Below the pieces are notes generated by a model. That model saw only the letters and a list, made by a program, of their open reading frames with translations, did not search any database and was not told the origin of the DNA. Shown piece after piece: positions 23,843-33,548 of a stretch of 64,000 nucleotides of DNA. Location of the stretch: positions 124,001 through 188,000 of the forward strand of contig JAQWJJ010000016.1 in assembly GCA_029248405.1 (NCBI GenBank), written 5' to 3'. The position numbers were made by a program, and so were the translations under genes. The first letter of the stretch is position 1. The number at the start of each line of letters is the position of its first letter. This DNA comes from Flavobacteriaceae bacterium. Its GTDB lineage: Bacteria; Bacteroidota; Bacteroidia; Flavobacteriales; Flavobacteriaceae.

Positions 23843-26278
23843 TTAAATTTGCGCCCGTAACGAAAGGATGAGGTTACGTCCTGCTGCAGAAATGCCTGAA
23901 CTGTAAGGGCGGTATCTCACGTCTGCTATATTTTCTAGTCCTGCAGAAAGTGTAAAGGTACGATCAAAGGTATATTGCGCTTTAATATTCATGGTTTGCC
24001 ACGCTGGTGCATACGGTAAGCCTTGATTGTCAAGGGCATAATTTTCAGGTTTGCCTTGCTCTTCAACAGACAGTTCTGCATGGGTAAATCCACCACTGTA
24101 GCGAGAATAGCACTGAATATTCAAGTCATTTGCCCTGAACCACAAACGTGTCACGCCAAACCAAGGGGCGACATGTCGTGATGGGCTTTTATTGCCATCG
24201 TTCATTTCTTCTTCCCCTTTTTGATAATTAAAATCAGAGGTGAGTTCAAACCCGCCAGGGAGTTTTAGCTCAAAGCCAGCTTGCAAGCCATATACATAGG
24301 CAGTTGCAGCATTTTGGATGGCTTGAACTCTGCTGAGTTCGCCATCGTAAGGGATGAATTGGGCCCCGTTTAAAGAGAAGTCTCGGCGAACCATAGCATT
24401 CTTCAACCACGTGTAGTACGTGCTGACATCAATTTTTAGTTTTTTATTGATGATTTTGGCGGTGCCTAAGTCCCAGCTGTGGGCGTATTCCGGCTTGAGC
24501 TGATGATTGGGCACAACAACGGCACCTGGCTCAGAATCAAATATTTTGCCCAAGTCGTCTACATTAGGCGCTCTAAAGGCGGTGGCATAGTTAGCACGCA
24601 AAAGCCATTGCCGTCCAGGGTTGAGCACCAAACCAAAATTGCCGGTCCAGTTTCCAGTATCAATTTGTGCCTTTTCAAACGGCAAAGGGTAAAAACTAGT
24701 GTCGAATGTGGCGTCGAGTTTGATCCCGTTGTATCTCAGGCCGCTCTGCAGCATTAATGCTTTACTGATTTGATGCTGGAGTGATCCGTACGCCCCATAA
24801 GACAGCCATTTGGCTTGAGGGTATCGAGAGGGACCAGGGGTACTGATATGGCTCAAAATATTTGTGTTTTCCCCTTGAGAATTGACGTCATTCAAAACCC
24901 ATTCAACGCCATAATAAAGGCTGCTATTTGGAGATAAGTTCTTGGTGAAATCTAGATTGGCAGAGTACGCGGCCACATTTTCGGTGCGGTTTTCACGAAC
25001 TGGTTCATTGAACGCTCGACTGATGCGGCTTTCTTCGAAATTTTGCAAGGCCAGGCGCAGGGCCATTTCCGAATAAGGGCCGTGGCTCTTTTTGTGATTG
25101 ACGCTAAGGTGATTCATCATCCATGACTGTGGACCATAATCCCACTGACCATAGCGCGGTGAACCATCCTTGGTTCTTAAATGGCGGTCATAACGACTGT
25201 AGGAAGTGGTTTGGGAATAGTGCAAAGCATAGCTCAGATCCCAGTGCTCATTTGGACGGAAATGTATTTTATGCAAATTATTGGTTTGTCCATAACCCGA
25301 TGGCCCCTGGCGCCGCGGGTTCTTGTGAGGAACAATGATGTCTTGTCCTTGATAGCGCGCGACATAATAAGGCCTCAAATAATCTTGTGGGCCATTACTG
25401 CCTTGGATCAGGTCATCGTATTGGGTGAGCGTTGTGCTGGAAAGAAAGCCCCAATTTTTCCAACCAACTTTGACATCCGCATGAACACTCCCTTCACGAT
25501 TAGCTGTCGAAAAACGCGTCATCGCACCCCCAGTGATAAGGGGTTTGTCTGAATCAGAAAACTGGGGTTTTAGGGTGGTAAAGCTCATGACTCCACCGAT
25601 CGCATCACTCCCATAAATCACGGCATCAGGCCCCAATAAAACCTCGGTGCTTTCCATTGATAAGGGGTCCATAGAAATGACGTTTTGTATATTCCCACTC
25701 CTGAATATTGCGGTATTCATTCGGACACCATCTACAGAATAAAGTAGTCTGTTGGTGGCAAACCCCCTGATCATGGGACTGCCACCACCTTGTTGGCTTT
25801 TTTGAACAAACACTTTACCCGAGAGCTCCAGTAAATCTGCCGCGGTCTGGGGGTTCTGAAAAGCTACTGACTGGGCGGATATGCTGACGATTTTGGAAGG
25901 GATTTTTGCTGAAGATTGACGCCACTTCGAAGCTGAAATGACGACTTGATCTAGTTCCAATTGTGATGGCGCTAAATCAAGAATAAATTCTTTTTGCTTT
26001 AGAGTCCCGAAGCTATGATTTTCAATGGCATAACCCAAGGCTTGAATCATGATGACCGTAGCGTCTTGAAAGGCCGAGATGTCCGCTTGCCCCTGCGCAT
26101 TGGTGACGGCAGAGACATTCCCCTTTGGACTGTAAATGGTCACCAGGTCGAGTGGCTTGAGATTTTCTGAATCACGTACTGTCAGGACTTGACTATGCAG
26201 TCCCAGATAACCCAATAATAGCATGAGAAAGTACAGTGACTTGAGTGAAAATGGCAAAAGATTGAAAATAGGGTTCAT
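23843..26278 (-). CDS. TonB-dependent receptor of the heme/hemoglobin receptor type
   Basis: The 811-residue protein has a signal peptide (to about residue 30) and a carboxypeptidase-regulatory-like domain at residues about 30-105. The plug carries SPMIRGFATNRLLYSVDGVR, MNTAIFRSGNIQNV and VLLGPDAVIYGSDAIGG. The 22-strand barrel ends in Ile. A FRAP box (TAFRAPNVDDLGK) followed by NHQLKPEYAHSWDLG is reminiscent of the FRAP/NPNL region of heme receptors. The ligand could be heme, another iron complex, or something else. It lies 85 bp downstream of acs and 61 bp upstream of the DASS transporter; no hemophore, heme-binding lipoprotein or TonB is adjacent. Confidence 0.8.
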   Translation of the reverse strand: MNPIFNLLPFSLKSLYFLMLLLGYLGLHSQVLTVRDSENLKPLDLVTIYSPKGNVSAVTNAQGQADISAFQDATVIMIQALGYAIENHSFGTLKQKEFILDLAPSQLELDQVVISASKWRQSSAKIPSKIVSISAQSVAFQNPQTAADLLELSGKVFVQKSQQGGGSPMIRGFATNRLLYSVDGVRMNTAIFRSGNIQNVISMDPLSMESTEVLLGPDAVIYGSDAIGGVMSFTTLKPQFSDSDKPLITGGAMTRFSTANREGSVHADVKVGWKNWGFLSSTTLTQYDDLIQGSNGPQDYLRPYYVARYQGQDIIVPHKNPRRQGPSGYGQTNNLHKIHFRPNEHWDLSYALHYSQTTSYSRYDRHLRTKDGSPRYGQWDYGPQSWMMNHLSVNHKKSHGPYSEMALRLALQNFEESRISRAFNEPVRENRTENVAAYSANLDFTKNLSPNSSLYYGVEWVLNDVNSQGENTNILSHISTPGPSRYPQAKWLSYGAYGSLQHQISKALMLQSGLRYNGIKLDATFDTSFYPLPFEKAQIDTGNWTGNFGLVLNPGRQWLLRANYATAFRAPNVDDLGKIFDSEPGAVVVPNHQLKPEYAHSWDLGTAKIINKKLKIDVSTYYTWLKNAMVRRDFSLNGAQFIPYDGELSRVQAIQNAATAYVYGLQAGFELKLPGGFELTSDFNYQKGEEEMNDGNKSPSRHVAPWFGVTRLWFRANDLNIQCYSRYSGGFTHAELSVEEQGKPENYALDNQGLPYAPAWQTMNIKAQYTFDRTFTLSAGLENIADVRYRPYSSGISAAGRNLILSLRAQI

Positions 26279-26363
26279 ATTACGCTGGCCTCATTACAAA
26301 AACCATACCTTAATTGCTCTGCAGGGGAATCGTGCTCCGATAAATCACCTTAATGGCGCTGGA

Positions 26364-28271
26364 TTATTTTTTGGCCAACCTTATGATTTGGTCGACTACC
26401 TCAGGATTTAGCAGTGTACTTGTGTCACCGAGTTGGTCTGTAGTGCCATTGGCAATATTGCGCAGAATCCGCCTCATGATCTTGCCGCTGCGGGTTTTAG
26501 GCAACCCTGGACAGAAAATCATCTCGTTTAATTTGGCAATCGCTCCGATCCGCTTTGTGATGAGTTCATTAATGGCCTTGTGGAGCACCGCCTCGGTTTC
26601 TGGAGTAGGCTCATCTTTGAGTGTGATGAAGCCAAAGAGACTATTCCCCTTTATCTGGTGTGGTTGGCCGACAATAGCGCTCTCTGCCACTAAAGGGTGT
26701 TCATTTATGGCATCTTCTATTGGAGCAGTACCAAGGTTGTGGCCTGAGACAATGATGACATCATCAGTTCTTCCCGTAATGCGGTAATTACCGGCGGCAT
26801 CTCTCAGTGCCCCGTCTCCTGTCATATATTTGTCTTTGAACTTGGGAAAATAGGTGGCTTTATAGCGATCATGATCGCCCCATATCGTGCGCGCTATTGA
26901 TGGCCAGGGATGCTTGATGTATAAAAAACCCTGTGTGGCACCTTCTAACAGATGGCCATTTTCGTCTAAGAGTACGGGCTCTATACCCGGCATTGGCAAT
27001 GTGGCATATGTGGGAATGGTCTTAGTGATGCCAGGGAGCGGAGCAATCATGATGCCTCCAGTTTCAGTTTGCCACCATGTATCGACCACTGGGGTCGTTC
27101 CTTTACCAATATGATCGGAGTACCACTGCCAAGCTTCCTCGTTTATGGGTTCGCCAACACTGCCTAAAACCTTGAGTGACGACAGGTCGTAAGGCCGCAC
27201 AAAGTCTAGGGATTCCTTTGCCAATGCTCTAATGGCGGTCGGCGCGGTGTAAAATTGATGAACTTTGTGCTTTTGAATGATCGCCCAAAACCGCCCAAAA
27301 TCAGGATAAGAGGGGACGCCCTCGAACATCAAACTTGTTGCCCCATTGGCTAATGGACCATAAATGATGTAACTATGACCCGTAATCCAGCCGATGTCTG
27401 CGGTACACCAATAAACATCATCTGGTTGGTATTGGAAGACATTTTTGAAGGTGTAGGCAGTATAAACCATATAGCCTCCACAGCTGTGCACCATGCCTTT
27501 GGGTTTTCCTGTTGATCCAGAAGTATAAAGAATAAATAAGGGGTCTTCTGCCTCCATACTTGTTGCTTGACACTGGTCGGATGCGGCATTAAATAGTGGT
27601 GCCAACCATTGATCTCGGCCCTCTTTCATCCGGATTTTGGTTTTGATGCGTTCGACCACTAGTACAGTGGCCACTCCAGGACACGCTTCGAGTGCTTCAT
27701 CGACAATGTCCTTTAGATCAATAATTTTAGCCCCCCTAAAACCTCCGTCACTTGTGATCACAAGTCGACAATCACAGTCATTAATTCTTGTGGCCAATGC
27801 AGTTGCAGAAAAACCACCAAAAACAACCGAATGTACTGCGCCAATTTTGGCGCAGGCCAATACACTAATGGCGAGCTCTGGAATCATTGGCAGGTAGATA
27901 CAGACGCGATCACCTTTTTTGACCCCCTGGCTTTTGAGCACGTTGGCCATTTTGTTGACCCGGAGATAAAGCGCTTGATAGGTGATGCATTCATGGGGCT
28001 CACTCGGATCGTTGGGCTCAAAGATCAGTGCAGTGCTCTGGCCTCTTTGCGCCAGGTGACGATCCAGCAAATTCTCGGTAATGTTGAGTCGCCCCCCCTT
28101 GAACCATTGAATTTTTGCGGTGTCCTGATGCCAATCAAAAACTGTATCCCAAGGTTTGTGCCAGTCAAAATTGTTTTTAGCGATGTTGGCCCAGAAGTCA
28201 ATAGGGTCGTTTATGCTGTTTTGATAAGCCGTTTGATAATCGTCTGAATTCTTGAGGTGGTACGTGCTCAT
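26364..28271 (-). CDS. acs: acetyl-CoA synthetase (acetate--CoA ligase)
   Basis: The 635-residue AMP-forming ligase has core motifs in order: YTSGSTGKPKGMVHS (P-loop), WWQTETGG, YMTGDGALRD, GRTDDVIIVSGHNLGT, and PKTRSGKIMRRILR with the acetylation-regulated Lys near the C-terminus. It makes acetyl-CoA from acetate, ATP and CoA in the cytosol. The family usually has about 650 residues, so it is complete. It is the first gene of a minus-strand run (acs, TonB receptor, DASS transporter, ppc). A perfect 20-bp palindrome lies 113 bp upstream and may be its control site. Confidence 0.94.
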   Translation of the reverse strand: MSTYHLKNSDDYQTAYQNSINDPIDFWANIAKNNFDWHKPWDTVFDWHQDTAKIQWFKGGRLNITENLLDRHLAQRGQSTALIFEPNDPSEPHECITYQALYLRVNKMANVLKSQGVKKGDRVCIYLPMIPELAISVLACAKIGAVHSVVFGGFSATALATRINDCDCRLVITSDGGFRGAKIIDLKDIVDEALEACPGVATVLVVERIKTKIRMKEGRDQWLAPLFNAASDQCQATSMEAEDPLFILYTSGSTGKPKGMVHSCGGYMVYTAYTFKNVFQYQPDDVYWCTADIGWITGHSYIIYGPLANGATSLMFEGVPSYPDFGRFWAIIQKHKVHQFYTAPTAIRALAKESLDFVRPYDLSSLKVLGSVGEPINEEAWQWYSDHIGKGTTPVVDTWWQTETGGIMIAPLPGITKTIPTYATLPMPGIEPVLLDENGHLLEGATQGFLYIKHPWPSIARTIWGDHDRYKATYFPKFKDKYMTGDGALRDAAGNYRITGRTDDVIIVSGHNLGTAPIEDAINEHPLVAESAIVGQPHQIKGNSLFGFITLKDEPTPETEAVLHKAINELITKRIGAIAKLNEMIFCPGLPKTRSGKIMRRILRNIANGTTDQLGDTSTLLNPEVVDQIIRLAKK

Positions 28272-28383
28272 GTGGTCAAGTTCAAAATATCGAAAGTTTC
28301 GAGGGTTTTTTTTCGTGCAATCAAGTTAAGAAAATTGTGGCATTTGATGTGTTTCAGCAACAGCGATTAACCAAAATGCGTAT

Positions 28384-28403
28384 TAAACGTTTATAAACGT
28401 TTA
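28384..28403. promoter_or_regulatory. 20-bp perfect palindrome between acs and ssb, probable operator
   Basis: Two AAACGTTT boxes lie exactly 10 bp apart, so the whole 20-bp stretch is its own reverse complement. A one-helical-turn repeat in a divergent intergenic gap (28272-28498) is typical of a site bound by a dimer pair. It has no T tract, so it is not a terminator. Confidence 0.5.
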
Positions 28404-28498
28404 TTAAAGGATTCTTTAGGGGCTTGTTTGCATATTTGATCCGTCAAGCCAATCTATGGCAGGCAACATTAACTGTTTCACCATTTAAATTTTTAATT

Positions 28499-28837
28499 AT
28501 GAGTAGTACACTAAGAAACAAAGTACAGTTGATCGGGAACCTAGGAAGTGATCCTGAAGTTTTGACCTTGGCGTCAGGACGAAAATTAGCCAAATTTTCT
28601 ATGGCCACAAACGAGAGTTACAAGGATAACAAAGGAACACGCCAGACCAACACACATTGGCATCAGGTGGTCGCCTGGGGCAAAACAGCCGAGCTGATTG
28701 AGGCTTATTTGGGCAAAGGCAAAGAGGTTGCCATTGAAGGGAAGTTAACGACTCGTTCTTGGGAAGATCCTCAGGGCAACAAGCGTTATGCCACTGAGGT
28801 GATTTGCAATCATGTCCTGTTGCTGGGTAAGTCGTGA
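28499..28837 (+). CDS. ssb: single-stranded DNA-binding protein
   Basis: The ATG at 28499 gives 112 residues starting MSSTLRNKVQLIGNLGSDPEV. The preceding in-frame codons are not family-like. The OB fold carries KLAKFSMATNESYKD, THWHQVVAWGKTAELIEAYLGKG and GNKRYATEVICNHVLLL. The protein ends right after the OB domain, with no flexible acidic tip of the DDDIPF type. It may be a paralogous short SSB used in DNA repair or transformation rather than the main replicative SSB. It stands alone between a divergent acs and a hairpin. Confidence 0.88.
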   Translation: MSSTLRNKVQLIGNLGSDPEVLTLASGRKLAKFSMATNESYKDNKGTRQTNTHWHQVVAWGKTAELIEAYLGKGKEVAIEGKLTTRSWEDPQGNKRYATEVICNHVLLLGKS

Positions 28838-28843
28838 CTTGCC

Positions 28844-28873
28844 AATTGGGGCAGATGTATTTCTGCCCCAATT
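28844..28873 (+). terminator. hairpin after ssb, probable terminator
   Basis: A perfect 12-bp stem (28844-28855 with 28862-28873) has a 6-nt loop; the arms are AATTGGGGCAGA and its complement. It is followed by ATTTG rather than a clean T run, so termination may be partial. Confidence 0.55.
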
Positions 28874-28939
28874 ATTTGAGTGATGACAAAGACCAGAGCC
28901 CTGGTATTAAATGTCATTTCAATCACAAAGGATATTATA

Positions 28940-30238
28940 ATGCAATCACTACCTTTGCGACAAAATAATGACACGGTCATGACTCAAAATGGTACAATAG
29001 AATTGATGGCGCCTGCGGGAAATTTTGAATCCCTGCAAGCCGCAATTGACAATGGAGCCGATTCGGTTTATTTTGGTGTTGAGCAACTCAACATGCGCGC
29101 ACGCGCGAGCATTAACTTTACATTAGATGATCTGCCTGAAATTGTACGGCGGTGTGAGAAAAAATCTGTGCGCACCTATTTGACGCTCAATACGATCATT
29201 TATGACCACGACTTGTCCATTATTAAAACGCTACTCGATGCGGCTAAGTCCGCTGAGATCACAGCAGTAATTGCGATGGATCAAGCAGTTATTTCTTATG
29301 CCCGTCAGATTGGCATGGAAATACATATTTCGACTCAAATCAACATCACCAACATTGAAACTGTAAAGTTTTATGCCATGTTTGCGGATACTATGGTCAT
29401 GAGTCGAGAACTCAGTTTGCGTCAGGTCAAAAAAATTGTTGATCAAATTGAGAAGGAACAAGTCAAAGGCCCTTCAGGACGGCTCGTGGAAATCGAAATT
29501 TTCGGACATGGCGCCCTCTGTATGGCAGTTTCTGGCAAATGTTACCTGAGTCTTCATTCTCATAATTCTTCGGCAAATCGAGGAGCATGTAAGCAGAATT
29601 GCCGCAAAAAATATACGGTCATTGATCAAGAAAGTGGTTTTGAAATTGAATTAGACAATGAGTACATGATGTCGCCAAAAGACCTTTGTACTTTAGATTT
29701 TTTAGATCAAGTAATTGATACGGGCGTTAAAGTGCTCAAGATTGAAGGACGCGGTCGCGCACCGGAATATGTGGCTAAAGTCATTCAAACTTATCGCGAG
29801 GCTATAGATGCCCACGCCAATGGAACCTTTGACAAAGAAAAGGTTGGAGGCTGGATGTCTGAGCTAGAAAAAGTTTATAATCGCGGATTTTGGTCGGGTT
29901 ATTACTTGGGCCAGAAACTGGGAGAGTGGAGCGAGGCAAATGGGTCAAAAGCGACACAAAAGAAAGTCTACGTCGGCAAAGGAATGCACTTTTTCCCTAA
30001 ATCCAATATCGGTGAATTTAAAATAGAGGCCTACGACATTAAAATCGGAGACACACTATTGATTCAAGGGCCTACGACCGGAACACAAGAATTGGCCTTG
30101 ACGGAAATGTTGGTCAATGATCTAGAATCGCAAAAAGCGACAAAAGGGGATTCCATTACCTTACCGCTGCCATTTAGAATCAGACCCTCTGATAAGTTAT
30201 ATAAGGTCGTGCAGCAGGAAGTCGCGCCAGCAAACTAA
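28940..30238 (+). CDS. peptidase U32 family protein, TrhP-like tRNA hydroxylase candidate
   Basis: The start is uncertain: 28940 is used (432 residues), but ATG at 28979, just before the conserved IELMAPAGNFESLQAAIDNG, or GTG at 28880 are possible. Family motifs are ADSVYFGVEQLNMRARA, TYLTLNTIIYDHDL, the U32 signature region IEIFGHGALCMAVSGKCY and a cysteine group ANRGACKQNCRKKY. The name peptidase is historical: the E. coli homologue YegQ/TrhP makes 5-hydroxyuridine at tRNA position 34 using prephenate. A 4Fe-4S ferredoxin follows 9 bp downstream, which fits the Fe-S dependence reported for this modification. Confidence 0.82.
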   Translation: MQSLPLRQNNDTVMTQNGTIELMAPAGNFESLQAAIDNGADSVYFGVEQLNMRARASINFTLDDLPEIVRRCEKKSVRTYLTLNTIIYDHDLSIIKTLLDAAKSAEITAVIAMDQAVISYARQIGMEIHISTQINITNIETVKFYAMFADTMVMSRELSLRQVKKIVDQIEKEQVKGPSGRLVEIEIFGHGALCMAVSGKCYLSLHSHNSSANRGACKQNCRKKYTVIDQESGFEIELDNEYMMSPKDLCTLDFLDQVIDTGVKVLKIEGRGRAPEYVAKVIQTYREAIDAHANGTFDKEKVGGWMSELEKVYNRGFWSGYYLGQKLGEWSEANGSKATQKKVYVGKGMHFFPKSNIGEFKIEAYDIKIGDTLLIQGPTTGTQELALTEMLVNDLESQKATKGDSITLPLPFRIRPSDKLYKVVQQEVAPAN

Positions 30239-30247
30239 AACAGCATT

Positions 30248-30478
30248 ATGGTCGTGGTTACTCTTCAACGTCAAAAATGCATCGGATGCAACTACTGCGT
30301 AGAGTTGGCTCCTGAGCAATTTCAGATGTCAAAAAAAGATGGCAAAAGTGTGTTGCTGCACTCAGATGAAAAAAAAGGCTTCTTTACGATTAAATCTCCA
30401 GATGATCAGATTTTTGGCCCCTGTAGCGAGGCCGCTAAAGCCTGCCCTGTAAACATTATTTCAACAAAATCTGTTTAG
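30248..30478 (+). CDS. small 4Fe-4S ferredoxin
   Basis: The 76-residue protein carries CIGCNYC (Cys11, Cys14, Cys17) and a distal CPV near residue 66, the ligands for one [4Fe-4S] cluster. An extra Cys lies in GPCSEAAKACPV. There is no second CxxCxxC, so it is a single-cluster ferredoxin. It starts 9 bp after the U32 gene, suggesting it supplies electrons to, or assembles with, that protein; this is inference from adjacency. It converges on metG with 3 bp between the stops. Confidence 0.85.
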   Translation: MVVVTLQRQKCIGCNYCVELAPEQFQMSKKDGKSVLLHSDEKKGFFTIKSPDDQIFGPCSEAAKACPVNIISTKSV

Positions 30479-30481
30479 CGC

Positions 30482-32560
30482 TTAGCTGATGACAGCGCCG
30501 TTGGGCCACTCTGGATCTTTTGGCGCGACAAATGTCAAACCCCCTGTGTCATTTTGGGCCATGAGAATCATGCCTTGACTGTTTTCTCCTCTTAAATTTC
30601 GTTCTGCCAAATTAACCAAAACACTCACTTTTTGGCCAATGATGTCCTCTGGAGTGAAGTGCTCTGCAATACCGGAAACAATGGTCCGGACATCAATGCC
30701 CGTATCTACTTTAAGCACGAGTAATTTATTTGCTTTTGGCATTTTATGAGCCGCGGTTATGGTGCCAACTCTAACATCCATTTTCGCAAAATCTTCATAT
30801 ACAATGGTTTCTTTTTGGGCCATGATAGGGGTGCTTGTGAGTGTGTTTTTAGATTTGGTGGCCTCTAATTTTTCACGTTGAAAAGCCATTTGCTCGTCTT
30901 CAATTCGGCTAAATAAAAGTGGCGTTGCTGTGATTTGGTGTTCCGAAGGCAGCCAAAATTGATCTGAATTCATTTCTGGCCAAGTCGGAGTCATCTCCAA
31001 AACAGAGAAGTTCAGAGAGGTTTTAAGCTTGTTGGAAGTATGTGGCATAAAAGGTTCTGCCAGTACGGCGAGTGCAGCAGTAATTTGAAGTGCTACGAAC
31101 ATGATGGTCTGGGTCCGCTCAGGGTCAGTCTTGATCAATTTCCAAGGTTCAGCATCGGCCAGATACTTATTGCCTAATCGAGCGACGTTCATGAACTCAG
31201 TTTGGGCTTCTCTAAAGCGGTATTTTTCTATGGAGCTTGCGATGACCTGCGGATAGGCTCTTAATTCGGCCAAAGTATTTTGATCTCCTGGTGTCAGAGT
31301 GCCAAATGAAGGAATGATTCCTTTATAATATTTCTGTGTTAAGACGCTGACGCGGTTCACAAAGTTGCCAAACACGGCAACAAGTTCATTATTATTTCGG
31401 GCTTGAAAATCCGACCATGTAAAATCATTGTCTTTGGTTTCCGGGGCATTTGCTGTCAAGACATAACGCAGCACATCCTGTTGTCCGGGAAATTCTTGAA
31501 GGTACTCGTGCAACCAAACCGCCCAATTCCTACTTGTGGAGATTTTGTCTCCTTCTAAATTCAAAAATTCATTGGCAGGCACATTATCCGGCAGGATGAA
31601 CTCACCCTGAGCCTTAAGCATGCTCGGAAAAATAATACAATGAAAGACGATATTGTCTTTGCCAATAAAGTGCACTAATTTCGTCTGAGAATCTTGCCAA
31701 TAGGGGGTCCAATCTTTGCCGTTTTGCTCGCCCCATTCTTTGGTAGCAGAGATGTATCCGATAGGAGCGTCAAACCAAACATATAGAACTTTCCCTTGGG
31801 CTTCAGGCGCAGGAACCGGGATTCCCCAATCCAAATCTCGTGTTACGGCCCTTGGGCGTAGTCCGTCATCGATCCAAGATTTGCATTGCCCATAAACATT
31901 AGTTTTCCAATCTTGGCGATGCTCCTCCAAGATCCAAGTTTTGAGCCAAGCCTCATAACGGTCTAAGGGCAAAAACCAATGCTTTGTTTCTTTTTTTATT
32001 GGTGTGCTGCCAGACAAGGTGCTCTTGGGATTGATCAAGTCCGTGGCATTATGCGATGTGCCACAACGCTCGCACTGATCGCCATAACTGCCTTCATTGC
32101 CACATTTAGGGCAAGTCCCTAGCACAAATCGGTCGGCAAGAAATTGTTGTGCTTCGGGGTCATATAATTGCGCAGTCACCTCTTCAATAAAATCGCCATT
32201 AGCATTCAGAGTTTTGAAAAACTCAGATGCTGTTTCGTGGTGAATTTTAGCAGAAGTTCGAGAATAATTGTCAAATGAAATACCAAAATCTTCAAAAGAC
32301 TGTTTGATAATAGTATGGTATTTGTCGACAATGGCCTGAGGTGTGACGCCTTCTTTTTTGGCAGAAATAGTTATCGGCACCCCGTGTTCATCGCTGCCAC
32401 AAACAAAAACCACATCTCGGTTTTGCAGTCTTTGAAACCGGGCATAGATGTCGGCTGGAATATACACCCCTGCCAAATGACCAATATGCACAGGTCCGTT
32501 GGTGTAAGGAAGTGCTGCGGTAATGGTGTAGCGTTTTGGGTCGGTTGAGGTGAAAGCCAT
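30482..32560 (-). CDS. metG: methionine--tRNA ligase
   Basis: The 692-residue class I synthetase has a HIGH motif in [14 protein letters not shown], zinc cysteines in [18 protein letters not shown], and KISTSRNW in place of KMSKS, a form common in Bacteroidota. The C-terminal residues about 575-692 form the OB-type tRNA-binding (EMAPII/Trbp111) domain, with [20 protein letters not shown]. It charges methionine onto initiator and elongator tRNA. The length and appended dimerisation domain match the E. coli type. It is convergent with the ferredoxin and divergent from ldcA. Confidence 0.95.
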   Translation of the reverse strand: MAFTSTDPKRYTITAALPYTNGPVHIGHLAGVYIPADIYARFQRLQNRDVVFVCGSDEHGVPITISAKKEGVTPQAIVDKYHTIIKQSFEDFGISFDNYSRTSAKIHHETASEFFKTLNANGDFIEEVTAQLYDPEAQQFLADRFVLGTCPKCGNEGSYGDQCERCGTSHNATDLINPKSTLSGSTPIKKETKHWFLPLDRYEAWLKTWILEEHRQDWKTNVYGQCKSWIDDGLRPRAVTRDLDWGIPVPAPEAQGKVLYVWFDAPIGYISATKEWGEQNGKDWTPYWQDSQTKLVHFIGKDNIVFHCIIFPSMLKAQGEFILPDNVPANEFLNLEGDKISTSRNWAVWLHEYLQEFPGQQDVLRYVLTANAPETKDNDFTWSDFQARNNNELVAVFGNFVNRVSVLTQKYYKGIIPSFGTLTPGDQNTLAELRAYPQVIASSIEKYRFREAQTEFMNVARLGNKYLADAEPWKLIKTDPERTQTIMFVALQITAALAVLAEPFMPHTSNKLKTSLNFSVLEMTPTWPEMNSDQFWLPSEHQITATPLLFSRIEDEQMAFQREKLEATKSKNTLTSTPIMAQKETIVYEDFAKMDVRVGTITAAHKMPKANKLLVLKVDTGIDVRTIVSGIAEHFTPEDIIGQKVSVLVNLAERNLRGENSQGMILMAQNDTGGLTFVAPKDPEWPNGAVIS

Positions 32561-32633
32561 GTGGTTATACTAATGATCAAACAAGGCATAAAAGTACACA
32601 TAAAAGTATTAATTTGGAATCAACAATAGAGAT

Positions 32634-33548
32634 ATGAGACAACCACCGTATTTGTCGGCTGGAGACACTGTTGCAGTAGTTGCCACAGCAAGGAGTGTCG
32701 CACACAAAGACATTCAGTGTGCTGTAGACCATTTGCGAGAATGGGGGTTCAACGTTTTGGTCGGCCAGAGTATTGGCGCTGTCCATCACCAATTCGCTGG
32801 TCCTGACCACCTTCGCGCACAGGATCTTCAATGGGCTTTAGATCACCCTGAAATTAAGGCGATCTGGTGCGCCCGTGGCGGTTATGGGACGGTTCGGATT
32901 ATTGATGCATTGGATTTTAGTCGTTTTGAGCAGCATCCAAAATGGATCATCGGCTATAGTGACATTACGGTGCTGCACAACCATCTACACCAAATGAATT
33001 GGACCAGTATCCACGCACAAATGCCCTTGCAGTTAGAGACCAAATCCCCGCTTACTGCTTCCTCGATCCGCGAGGTGCTGACAGGTCAACCCTACGGAAT
33101 AGCCTACACCAATCAAAGCGACTATGCCCGATCAGGCAACGTTGAGGCGATGGTGGTCGGCGGCAATTTATCTATTCTTTACAGCCTTTTGGGCAGCCCA
33201 TCAACAATCAATACTGAAGGTAAGATTCTATTTATTGAAGACTTGGACGAATACCTCTACCATATTGACCGTATGCTGGTCAATTTGGGCCGAAATGGGA
33301 TGTTTGCTGGTCTTGCGGGGCTGATTATCGGTGGATTTACAGACATGAAAGACCACAAAATTCCCTTTGGCGCAGAGGCTTTTGATCTTATTTGGTCTGC
33401 TGTAGCGGCGCATGATTTTCCCGTATCCTTCGGTATGCCAGCAGGTCATTTGCAGGATAACCAGGCACTGCCTTTGGGCGTGCCGTGCACACTTGAAGTC
33501 ACCCCCCAAAGCACTTCTTTAGCTTTTCGGGGACATGGCCAATCATAA
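32634..33548 (+). CDS. ldcA: LD-carboxypeptidase (peptidase family S66)
   Basis: The 304-residue protein has the S66 nucleophile in IIGYSDITVLHNH, a catalytic Glu in ILFIEDLDEYLYHIDRM and a His in GMPAGHLQDNQALPLG. The N-terminus (LSAGDTVAVVATARSV) is the usual opening. The enzyme removes the terminal D-Ala from murein tetrapeptides in cytoplasmic recycling. No signal peptide is present. It overlaps the yraN start by 14 bp, so translation of the two is coupled. Confidence 0.88.
   Translation: MRQPPYLSAGDTVAVVATARSVAHKDIQCAVDHLREWGFNVLVGQSIGAVHHQFAGPDHLRAQDLQWALDHPEIKAIWCARGGYGTVRIIDALDFSRFEQHPKWIIGYSDITVLHNHLHQMNWTSIHAQMPLQLETKSPLTASSIREVLTGQPYGIAYTNQSDYARSGNVEAMVVGGNLSILYSLLGSPSTINTEGKILFIEDLDEYLYHIDRMLVNLGRNGMFAGLAGLIIGGFTDMKDHKIPFGAEAFDLIWSAVAAHDFPVSFGMPAGHLQDNQALPLGVPCTLEVTPQSTSLAFRGHGQS

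Noticed and set aside
30482-32560. KISTS in place of KMSKS in MetRS as an unusual active site
   Set aside because: KISTS is common in Bacteroidota methionyl-tRNA synthetases.
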